Below are positions 1 to 5,122 of a DNA stretch of 5,122 nucleotides, in pieces. The stretch is from NCBI GenBank assembly GCA_027083485.1, contig JALWOO010000480.1:1-5122 (forward strand), given 5' to 3'. The position numbers and the translations under genes were made by a program. The DNA is from Amylibacter sp. Its GTDB lineage: Bacteria; Pseudomonadota; Alphaproteobacteria; Rhodobacterales; Rhodobacteraceae. Under the pieces are notes generated by a model that did not search any database, had not been told where the DNA came from, and worked only from the letters and a program-made list of their open reading frames with translations. The stretch's first letter is position 1. The number at the start of each line of letters is the position of its first letter.

Positions 1-75
1 GTCATTTTTCCCTTCCCCCCTACAGATGACCGGCGTGCCGTTATCGATGCGTTCCATTTTGAACGGTCTTGGTAA
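1..75 (+). CDS. possible 3' end of an upstream gene (very short partial)
   Basis: Frame 1 is open from the left edge to a TAA at 73-75 and reads as a mixed, charged 24-residue tail ending ...DAFHFERSW. A hairpin follows only 12 bases after the stop, which is the layout expected at the end of a transcription unit. Against it, frame 2 is also open, to a TAA at 101-103, and the stretch is too short for codon statistics or family recognition. No function can be suggested. It may equally be non-coding. Confidence 0.22.
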   Translation, partial: VIFPFPPTDDRRAVIDAFHFERSW

Positions 76-87
76 CCTGACTATCAG

Positions 88-113
88 ATCCCTCGGGTAT
101 TAATCCGGGGGAT
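88..113 (+). terminator. hairpin, possible intrinsic terminator of the upstream unit
   Basis: ATCCCTCGG (88-96) pairs with CCGGGGGAT (105-113) over 9 base pairs, including one T-G wobble, around an 8-base AT-rich loop (97-104). It is followed by GGCTTTT (114-120), so a short T run lies 3 bases past the stem. The T run is short and slightly displaced, so this is a weak or moderate terminator candidate. It sits about 70 bases before the transglutaminase-like gene and could instead be a structured leader element of that gene if transcription starts further upstream. Confidence 0.4.
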
Positions 114-126
114 GGCTTTTGGAACG

Positions 127-155
127 TTTACTTTACCCGTGGTTTTATCCATGAT
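127..155 (+). promoter_or_regulatory. weak candidate promoter for the transglutaminase-like gene
   Basis: TTTACT (127-132) and CATGAT (150-155) each match the sigma-70 consensus hexamers at four of six positions and are 17 bases apart. They lie after the hairpin at 88-113 and would give a leader of roughly 25 bases before the TTG start. Alphaproteobacterial promoters are degenerate, so this is only the best available placement and not a firm call. Confidence 0.2.
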
Positions 156-174
156 AAGTTACATTCCGGTTTTC

Positions 175-180
175 AGGGGG
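175..180 (+). promoter_or_regulatory. ribosome binding site supporting the TTG start at 186
   Basis: AGGGGG lies 5 bases ahead of TTG 186-188. No ATG in this frame lies nearby: the first internal Met codon is residue 41, which would remove the signal peptide. The Shine-Dalgarno match plus the intact signal peptide decide in favour of TTG. Confidence 0.65.
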
Positions 181-185
181 CTTCA

Positions 186-2207
186 TTGAATCCAGTTTTA
201 TTTGTTATTTGCGCCTTGTTTATCGGGGCTTCTTCTGTTTTTGCCACACCAGCCATCAATTGGGAGCCGCGCCCTGACTGGGTGGAACCGCTGGACATCC
301 CCCGGATGCCAGAGACGCGCCGCGATCAAATTGATAATGGTGTTTTTTATGCCGTAAACGACGTTCATCTGCGTTGGCAGGGGGATGAACGCCTGGCATA
401 TTCCCGATTGGCAATGCAGGTGGTGACCTTTTCCGGATTGGACAAAGCAGCCACTTTGACGCGGAATTTTGAGCCGGCCTTTGAAACAATATCATTGATA
501 TCCGTTGATATCTTGCGCGATGGTGCCCGCATTTCGCTGCGAGACAAGTTGCATCCCGAAATATTCCGTCGCGAGAAAAACCTTGAAGACGGGATCGTTG
601 ACGGAGAATTAACGCTGCATGTCAACCTGCCGGGTGTGCAGGTGGGCGACATTGTCGATGTCGAAGTGCTGTATCATACCAAAGCATCGGTCGGGGCGCT
701 GAATCACCAATATCGCCGGTCGCTGGACTGGAGCGAACCTGAGGGTGTTACCCGTATGACGGTTGACTGGCAGAAAACACGGCCGTTTTTTTCGAAAATG
801 ACAGCTCACGGGATGACTGAAACCACAGAGGATTTGGGGGAGTGGATCCGGCACCGGTGGCAGCGGCGGGACGGGGATCCGATTTTTGCAGAGAAAAGCA
901 TGCCTGACGAAGAAGCAGCCTGGGGGGTGTTGGCGCTCTCTGAGCATGCGAATTGGGGCGGTATTGTTAAGACTTTGTTGCCCTATTATGACCGCCCGCA
1001 CCCTGTACCGGAGAGCTTGCTTGATGATGTGGAAAAAATCCGGAAATCGGGCGAAACTGCCAGAGAAAAAGCCTTGCGTGCGTTGTTTCTGGTGCAGGAC
1101 CGGATCCGTTACGTGGGGCTTGAGGTGGGGATCGGTGGCTATGTGGCACGCGACCCGACGGTTGTGGCCAGCTATCAATACGGGGATTGCAAGGACAAGG
1201 CAGTCTTGTTGAAAACCCTGTTGGACGCCTTGCAAATCGACTCCAGTGTTGTGCTGGTTCATTCAAGCAAGGGCGCGGGGCTGGCGCAGGAATTGCCGAG
1301 CCTGTATGCTTTTAACCATATGATTGTAAAGGTAAACTTTCCGCATGGTCCGCTCTGGGTTGATCCCACCCGCAGCTTTCGTGGCGGGGCGGTTTCCGGT
1401 TTCGCACCGCCGGATTATCACTGGGGTTTGCCGATCGCCAAAGGCGTGACGCAGTTGCAGGAAATCCCGCACTCCCCGTTGTCGACCCATATTCGCAAGG
1501 TGCATGAAAGCTTTACCTTCGGGCCGGATGGCATGCAGTTGAAGGTAAGCACCAAAGCCCAGGGCGAGGAAGCCAACTGGTACCGCTGGAAAATCGCAAC
1601 TGAGAGCCGCCGACGCTATGCAAGGCAGTTGGAAGGTTATTATCGCGGGCTGTATCCGGGATTGAAACAGGCGGCTGATCTGGAATTTCACGATGACCGC
1701 GACCACAATACGGTGGAGATGAAAGAGAGCTATATGCTGCCCGATACAGCCCTGTTTAAAGAGGATCTGATCCGCGCATTCGGGTTTAAACCGGACGGGT
1801 TTGCAGCGGTTTATTCGCCGCCGCATGCGGGCAAGCGAAAATTCGCGCTCAAGGTCAAGCACGCTTATCGCTATGAACATGTGGTTTCGATCAAAAACCC
1901 GCCGATCGAGCTGGCCCCGCCAGAAGACTACACAATGAACGGCGCGGCGTTTTCTTTCGCCTATCATGGCAGCAAGCAACCCGATGGCATATCACTGCGC
2001 TGGACGCTGGAAACGCATCGGGCAGATATTCCAGCGGCATTTTTTGCGCAATGGAAACAGGATGTTGCCCGTATGGAAGACAAGCTTTACTGGGAATGGG
2101 ATATGACTCCGCCACCCGAGGAAGCGGAGGCTGAAGGGTTTTTCAGCCTGCTGCAAAAAGCCTATGAAAAGGCAAATGCGCAAAAGCTAAAGGCGCAAAC
2201 CGAATAG
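186..2207 (+). CDS. exported DUF3857 / transglutaminase-like domain protein
   Basis: This encodes a 673-residue protein with a cleavable signal peptide: a hydrophobic stretch at residues 3-19 and likely cleavage after VFA at 20. It should therefore act in the periplasm or outside the cell. Residues about 50-240 look like the DUF3857 beta-rich domain. Residues about 280-400 form a transglutaminase-like (papain-fold) core with the full expected triad: Cys335 in YGDCKDKA, His378 in FNHMIV and Asp393 in WVDPT. The rest, about 430-640, is a beta-rich C-terminal region, followed by a charged helical tail with no membrane anchor visible. Proteins with this layout are common in Proteobacteria and Bacteroidetes and are usually 600-700 residues long. 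Their substrate is not established; the fold could act as a protease, amidase or cross-linker. The start is TTG with a Shine-Dalgarno at 175-180. The gene stands alone on its strand and converges on gabD. Family assignment is confident; function is unknown. Confidence 0.9.
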   Translation: MNPVLFVICALFIGASSVFATPAINWEPRPDWVEPLDIPRMPETRRDQIDNGVFYAVNDVHLRWQGDERLAYSRLAMQVVTFSGLDKAATLTRNFEPAFETISLISVDILRDGARISLRDKLHPEIFRREKNLEDGIVDGELTLHVNLPGVQVGDIVDVEVLYHTKASVGALNHQYRRSLDWSEPEGVTRMTVDWQKTRPFFSKMTAHGMTETTEDLGEWIRHRWQRRDGDPIFAEKSMPDEEAAWGVLALSEHANWGGIVKTLLPYYDRPHPVPESLLDDVEKIRKSGETAREKALRALFLVQDRIRYVGLEVGIGGYVARDPTVVASYQYGDCKDKAVLLKTLLDALQIDSSVVLVHSSKGAGLAQELPSLYAFNHMIVKVNFPHGPLWVDPTRSFRGGAVSGFAPPDYHWGLPIAKGVTQLQEIPHSPLSTHIRKVHESFTFGPDGMQLKVSTKAQGEEANWYRWKIATESRRRYARQLEGYYRGLYPGLKQAADLEFHDDRDHNTVEMKESYMLPDTALFKEDLIRAFGFKPDGFAAVYSPPHAGKRKFALKVKHAYRYEHVVSIKNPPIELAPPEDYTMNGAAFSFAYHGSKQPDGISLRWTLETHRADIPAAFFAQWKQDVARMEDKLYWEWDMTPPPEEAEAEGFFSLLQKAYEKANAQKLKAQTE

Positions 2208-2263
2208 GCCCTGATCCTGAGGCCCAAACGCTGCTACCCTGCCACCTGTCAACAATTTCCATT

Positions 2264-2326
2264 TTCTTCAAATATCTTCGGGGGTGAATTGGCCAACGGC
2301 CAAGAGGGGGCAGACAGCCCCCTCTG
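2264..2326. repeat. probable Rhodobacteraceae-type dispersed intergenic element
   Basis: The segment runs TTCTTCAAATATCTTCGGGG, then GTGAATTGGCC and two hairpins. It matches in outline an intergenic sequence I remember seeing many times in Roseobacter-group genomes: an AAATAT-C-TTCGGGGGTGA block, then a GGCC hairpin, then a G5/C5 hairpin. Only one copy occurs in this window, so its repeat nature rests on memory and not on anything visible here. It sits exactly between two convergent genes, which is where such elements would serve as shared terminators. Confidence 0.45.
2289..2325. terminator. double-hairpin bidirectional terminator between convergent genes
   Basis: Two perfect inverted repeats lie side by side. 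TTGGCC (2289-2294) and GGCCAA (2298-2303) enclose a 3-base loop. AGAGGGGGC (2303-2311) and GCCCCCTCT (2317-2325) enclose a 5-base loop, giving a 9-pair, very GC-rich stem. The cluster lies 81 bases after the stop of the transglutaminase-like gene and 22 bases after the stop of gabD, so it can serve both. Neither side carries a true T run, so termination may be inefficient or the structure may mainly protect 3' ends. On the gabD strand the strong stem comes first. Confidence 0.65.
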
Positions 2327-2347
2327 CCAGATCAGCAATTTACCGGA

Positions 2348-3823
2348 TCAGATGAAGGTGCAAATATACTTCATCTCCAGATAATCCTCGATCCCGTGGC
2401 GGGATCCTTCCCGTCCTGTGCCCGATTGCTTCACCCCGCCAAAAGGCGCGACCTCGGTTGAAATCAGGCCGGTATTCACCCCGACCATGCCATATTCCAG
2501 CGCTTCCTGAACCCGATGCACGCGGCTCAGGTCGTTGGAATAGAAATAGGAGGCCAGCCCGAAAATCGTGTCATTGGCCGCAGCGATCACTTCTTCCTCG
2601 GTGTCGAATTTGAACAATGGTGCCACAGGGCCAAAGGTTTCGTCATTGGTAACCATCATATCCGAGGTCACACCGGTCAGGATGGTCGGCTCGAAAAATG
2701 TGCCCCCGAGCGCATGCCGGTTGCCGCCGGTTTTGATTTCGGCCCCTTTGGCCACCGCATCGGCAATATGTTCCTCGACCTTGTCTACGGCAGATTCCGA
2801 AATCAGCGGGCCTGCGGTGACCCCGTCTTCCAGACCATCGCCCACTTTCATCGCGGCCACCGCCGCCGACAGTTTTTCCGCAAAGGCATCATAAACACCG
2901 GCCTGCACATAAATCCGGTTGGAACAGACACAGGTCTGCCCGTTGTTGCGGTATTTGGAAATAATCGCGCCCTCGACCGCCTTGTCCAGATCAGCATCGT
3001 CAAACACGATAAACGGCGCGTTGCCGCCCAGTTCCATCGACATTTTCATGATCTGCTCGGCCCCCTGACGCATCAGGATACGGCCGACTTCGGTGGAACC
3101 GGTAAAGGTCAGCTTGCGCACGACCGGATTGGAGCAGAATTCCTGCCCGACCATTGATGCCTTGGTGTTGGTCACAACGGAAAACACACCGGCCGGCACG
3201 CCGGCGCGTTCGGCCAGCAGCGCCATGGCCAGCGCGGACAGGGGGGTTTCCTGTGCGGGGCGGGACACAAAGGTACAGCCCACCGCCAGCGCGGGGCCGA
3301 CCTTGCGCGCGATCATGGCGTTGGGAAAATTCCATGGGGTGATCGAGGAAACAACCCCGACCGGCTGTTTCAAAACGGTGATCCGGGCGTTGGGCAGGTG
3401 GCCGGGAATGGTTTCCCCGTAAACGCGCTTGGCCTCTTCGGAAAACCACTCGATAAAGCTGGCCCCATAGAGCACCTCGCCGCGCGCTTCGGCAAAGGGT
3501 TTGCCCATTTCTGCGGTCAGGATCAGGCCCAGATCATCGGCATTTTCCACCATCAGATCAAACCACTTGCGCAACACGGCGGCGCGATCCTTGCCGGTGC
3601 GGGCGGCCCATGCTTTTTGCGACGCACTGGCCGCATCAATGGCGCGGCGCACTTCTTCCAGACCAAGATCGGGCAGGGTGGCAATCACATCGCCACGCGC
3701 CGGATTGGTCACATTAAACGTCGCGCCGCTATCGGCGTCGATCCATTCACCCGCCACATAGGCCTGGCTGCACAACAGCGATGGATCCTTGAGAAGGGAC
3801 TTCAGATTTGTTTGCTCTGGCAT
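2348..3823 (-). CDS. gabD: NAD(P)-dependent succinate-semialdehyde dehydrogenase
   Basis: This is a 491-residue aldehyde dehydrogenase closely matching the GabD family (about 482 residues in E. coli). It oxidises succinate semialdehyde to succinate in the cytoplasm, the last step of 4-aminobutyrate breakdown. Visible landmarks are PWNFP with Asn165, the TFTGSTEVG nucleotide-binding turn (239-247), MELGGNAP with the general base Glu264, GQTCVC with catalytic Cys298 and a second Cys at 300, and ETFGP with Glu395. The C-terminal stretch GIEDYLEMKY is GabD-like. The CVC pair is the one implicated in redox control of human SSADH; whether it matters here is unknown. ATG 3823 is chosen because it has a good ribosome site and gives the family's usual N-terminus; a GTG at 3916 would add 31 unsupported residues. 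Oddities are Arg188 where most aldehyde dehydrogenases have Lys (SRPA for KPA/KPS), and VTN at 217-219 where VTG is usual. No gabT is visible. A related semialdehyde substrate such as glutarate semialdehyde cannot be excluded. Confidence 0.93.
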   Translation of the reverse strand: MPEQTNLKSLLKDPSLLCSQAYVAGEWIDADSGATFNVTNPARGDVIATLPDLGLEEVRRAIDAASASQKAWAARTGKDRAAVLRKWFDLMVENADDLGLILTAEMGKPFAEARGEVLYGASFIEWFSEEAKRVYGETIPGHLPNARITVLKQPVGVVSSITPWNFPNAMIARKVGPALAVGCTFVSRPAQETPLSALAMALLAERAGVPAGVFSVVTNTKASMVGQEFCSNPVVRKLTFTGSTEVGRILMRQGAEQIMKMSMELGGNAPFIVFDDADLDKAVEGAIISKYRNNGQTCVCSNRIYVQAGVYDAFAEKLSAAVAAMKVGDGLEDGVTAGPLISESAVDKVEEHIADAVAKGAEIKTGGNRHALGGTFFEPTILTGVTSDMMVTNDETFGPVAPLFKFDTEEEVIAAANDTIFGLASYFYSNDLSRVHRVQEALEYGMVGVNTGLISTEVAPFGGVKQSGTGREGSRHGIEDYLEMKYICTFI

Positions 3824-3831
3824 GGCGGGAT

Positions 3832-3837
3832 TCTCCT
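3832..3837 (-). promoter_or_regulatory. ribosome binding site that fixes the gabD start
   Basis: On the minus strand AGGAGA lies 8 bases ahead of the ATG at 3823-3821. This argues against the longer reading frame that begins with GTG at 3916, which directly abuts the stop codon of the cupin gene and has no comparable ribosome site within the intergenic space. Confidence 0.75.
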
Positions 3838-3916
3838 GCAAAAAGGTTTCCCGAAATCTGTGCCACAAGGATTGTTGGCGTGCAAACACTTTCCCGTAAC
3901 TGACGTGCCCTAGCAC

Positions 3917-4297
3917 TCAGCTGGCTGTGTCGTCATCCTCCACACAGGCACCGGTGCGGATTTCCAGCAACCGCAGCGGAATTTTGCCAATATTGGAAAT
4001 CCGGTGTGCGGTGCCAAAAGAAATCGTCGTGGTGTCGCCCTCGTGCAGGGTTTCATTGGTCTCCGGTGACGAAATACAGGCGCATCCTTCCAGTATCATC
4101 AGGGTTTTATCCGCGTATAAATGATACTGTTCCGGCAGCGCATCGCCCGGCTGCATAGTGATCAACAACACGCGATGGCGGTCTGCATGGAGCAATTCAT
4201 GCGGCTGCGCCTGCTGTTTGTCCCACAGGGTTTTCGCCACGTCGGCGATCGGGCGAAATCGGGGGGATTCAGGGGATAAATTTGCTGTGTGTAACAT
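3917..4297 (-). CDS. small cupin, ManC C-terminal (mannose-6-phosphate isomerase type II)-like
   Basis: This is a 126-residue single-domain cupin. From about residue 44 to 120 it follows the pattern of the C-terminal isomerase domain of bifunctional ManC proteins: MQPGDALPEQYHLYAD, then a LEG turn, then EGDTTTISFGTAHRI and NIGKIPLRLLEI, ending in an acidic EDDDT tail like the GEDD segment there. In the usual enzyme, cupin motif 1 supplies several His and a Glu to bind metal. Here only His59 remains, with Leu60, Tyr61 and Lys64 in the aligned places; motif 2 keeps His98. Isomerase activity is therefore doubtful, and a ligand-binding, chaperone-like or regulatory role is as likely. The ATG start has GGAGGA (4309-4304) 6 bases upstream. 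It lies 93 bases ahead of gabD on the same strand, so co-transcription is possible. No signal peptide is seen, so the protein should be cytoplasmic. Cupin family is confident; role is unknown. Confidence 0.82.
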   Translation of the reverse strand: MLHTANLSPESPRFRPIADVAKTLWDKQQAQPHELLHADRHRVLLITMQPGDALPEQYHLYADKTLMILEGCACISSPETNETLHEGDTTTISFGTAHRISNIGKIPLRLLEIRTGACVEDDDTAS

Positions 4298-4410
4298 CTG
4301 CTTTCCTCCACAATCGAATGATCCACGGCCCGAGGGTACGCAGAGAATCTTAACGAAAGTTGAATCAAATTGAAGGAGTGGCGGATTTTTCCAATGCTCT
4401 CAATATGTTC
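4298..4410 (-). other. 113-base intergenic space between peptidase and cupin genes
   Basis: This AT-richer gap carries the cupin ribosome site at its left end. On the minus strand a TAAGAT (4352-4347) resembles a -10 box, but no convincing -35 sits at the right distance. No terminator hairpin is visible after the peptidase stop. Read-through into the cupin is therefore possible, and a separate promoter cannot be shown. Confidence 0.4.
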
Positions 4411-4419
4411 TCAATACGT
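4398..4419. repeat. 11-base tandem duplication across the peptidase stop codon
   Basis: TCTCAATATGT (4398-4408) is followed directly by TCTCAATACGT (4409-4419), with one mismatch between the two units. The stop codon of the peptidase (4413-4411) lies within the second unit. Because removing one unit still leaves a TGA at the same place in the frame, the duplication does not change where translation ends. Confidence 0.6.
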
Positions 4420-5122
4420 TCTTGCGCAAGGCTTGATATCTGTTGCGGTGGGGGTGGCCTCCCAAACGCCGCGTGCGATGGCGCGGGACAGGCATACGCT
4501 GGCGGCATGACACAGTTCCATCATTTCCAGGTCCCCGTTTTGCAGCGGGCGTTTGTTGGAGGAAGCCGCGAAAACCAGATCCCCGTCAAACGGCGTGTGC
4601 GCCGGATAAATCGCGCGCCCGATGCCGTCATGGGCCGCGGTGGCAACGCGGTGCAGTTGCGCCTGCGTCAGATCCGCGTCGGTGGCGATAATGGCGATGG
4701 TGGTGGCGGTGTTGACGCTGGCGACTTTGGTATTGAAAGTTTCTGACAGGGGATCGGCCTTCGGGGTCATGCCGCGCCCGCCGAATTCGTCACCGATTTC
4801 AAACGGGGCCGCATGAAAATGCCCGCTTAGCGACAGGGGCGAGCCAAGCGCATTCACCCCGACCAAAGCCCCCATGGTCACGCCCGAGGGCAGCACCAGT
4901 GACGCAGACCCCAGCCCGCCCTTGTGGCGCGCGGTCAATGCGCCGGTGCCAACGCCGACAGACCCCAGCGCAAACGCGCTTGCCGCCGCCTGTAGGGCCT
5001 CGGTTCCGAGCCGTTTATAGGGGTTTTCAGGCCAGTTCTTTTCGCCGCCATTGACCAGATCAAACAGGATCGCAGCGGGCACAATCGGAATTTTTCGGGT
5101 GACCGCATCAATGCCGATGCCC
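4411..5122 (-). CDS. P1 (S58) family peptidase, DmpA/BapA/ThnT-like, 5' end missing
   Basis: The reading frame enters from the right edge with no start in view and supplies the last 236 residues; the family is usually about 320-380 long, so roughly the first third is missing. Recognisable features, counted from the first visible residue, are IPIVPAAILFDL (11-22), KGGLGSAS (67-74), GALVGVNA (84-91), ATTIAIIATDADLT (139-152) and HDGIGRAIYPAHTPFDGDLVFA (164-185). Members of the family are aminopeptidases or beta-aminopeptidases with an Ntn-like fold. They cut themselves in two to free a Ser or Thr nucleophile, which would lie in the NTATTIA segment (137-143) here. A GTG at 5082 is internal, since the upstream codons continue the conserved IPIVPAA motif. 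The last 17 or so residues (ATPTATDIKPCARTY) differ from the Pro-Gly-Trp-Arg-type ending I expect. No signal peptide can be judged. The family call is firm; the substrate is unknown. Confidence 0.88.
   Translation of the reverse strand, partial: GIGIDAVTRKIPIVPAAILFDLVNGGEKNWPENPYKRLGTEALQAAASAFALGSVGVGTGALTARHKGGLGSASLVLPSGVTMGALVGVNALGSPLSLSGHFHAAPFEIGDEFGGRGMTPKADPLSETFNTKVASVNTATTIAIIATDADLTQAQLHRVATAAHDGIGRAIYPAHTPFDGDLVFAASSNKRPLQNGDLEMMELCHAASVCLSRAIARGVWEATPTATDIKPCARTY

Noticed and set aside
495..512. TTGATATC repeated with a 10-base period inside the transglutaminase-like gene
   Set aside because: Lies within a well-behaved coding stretch (Leu-Ile-Ser-Val-Asp-Ile) and is explained by codon choice; too short to claim a site.
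609..1979. Two long minus-strand open frames (217 and 238 codons) opposite the transglutaminase-like gene
   Set aside because: They lie wholly antisense to a gene with clear domains and catalytic residues, have no recognisable motifs and read as His/Arg/Pro-rich shadow sequence.
2516..3157. Plus-strand open frame of 213 codons inside gabD
   Set aside because: It is antisense to a strongly conserved dehydrogenase; its composition (many His, Gly, Phe, Arg) is typical of a mirror frame and it shows no family pattern.
3839..3905. Promoter for gabD in the 93-base gap (TTGCAC on the minus strand)
   Set aside because: The -35-like hexamer has no acceptable -10 at the right distance (CACAGA matches only two of six positions), so it was not listed.
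3398..3913. Plus-strand open frame of 171 codons opposite the gabD 5' part and the intergenic gap
   Set aside because: Mostly antisense to conserved GabD sequence, no ribosome site or domain pattern seen.
3824..3916. N-terminal extension of gabD from a GTG at 3916
   Set aside because: The extra 31 residues are not GabD-like, and the ATG at 3823 has a good ribosome site and gives the usual family length.
4360..4746. Plus-strand open frames opposite the end of the P1 peptidase
   Set aside because: They overlap conserved peptidase motifs in antisense and have Gly/Arg-rich shadow composition.

Overview
The window looks like an ordinary chromosomal stretch of an alphaproteobacterium, most likely a marine Rhodobacteraceae (Roseobacter-group) member. 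This rests on the moderately GC-rich base composition, the protein flavour of the GabD-type dehydrogenase and the P1-family peptidase, and the double-hairpin intergenic segment at 2264-2326, which resembles a repeat I remember from that group. The taxonomic call is an inference, not something the sequence proves.

Layout: positions 1-185 are a non-coding or gene-end segment. They hold a possible last few codons of an upstream gene (stop at 73-75), a hairpin (88-113) and the leader of the first complete gene. Positions 186-2207 on the + strand encode an exported DUF3857/transglutaminase-like protein that starts at a TTG codon. It converges on a minus-strand block, and the two meet at a strong hairpin cluster (2289-2325) that probably terminates transcription from both sides. 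Reading along the minus strand from the right edge, the block is: a P1-family (S58, DmpA/BapA/ThnT-like) peptidase cut off at its 5' end by the window edge (5122-4411), a small ManC-C-terminus-like cupin (4297-3917), and an NAD(P)-dependent succinate-semialdehyde dehydrogenase GabD (3823-2348).

How they may work together: the three minus-strand genes face the same way with gaps of 113 and 93 bases, so partial co-transcription is possible but not shown. GabD would feed succinate into the TCA cycle from 4-aminobutyrate or related semialdehydes. The P1 peptidase could release (beta-)amino acids from small peptides or amides. The cupin may bind a ligand or act in regulation, but its metal site looks degraded. 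A shared catabolic theme is conceivable, but only by inference. The exported transglutaminase-like protein is a separate unit of unknown function.

I found no tRNA, rRNA, CRISPR array, insertion sequence or phage signature. I also found no clear previously undescribed system. The most worthwhile leads are the cupin with a missing metal triad, the nucleophile region and tail of the P1 peptidase, the short hydrophobic ORF whose stop overlaps the TTG start, and the intergenic repeat-like element.
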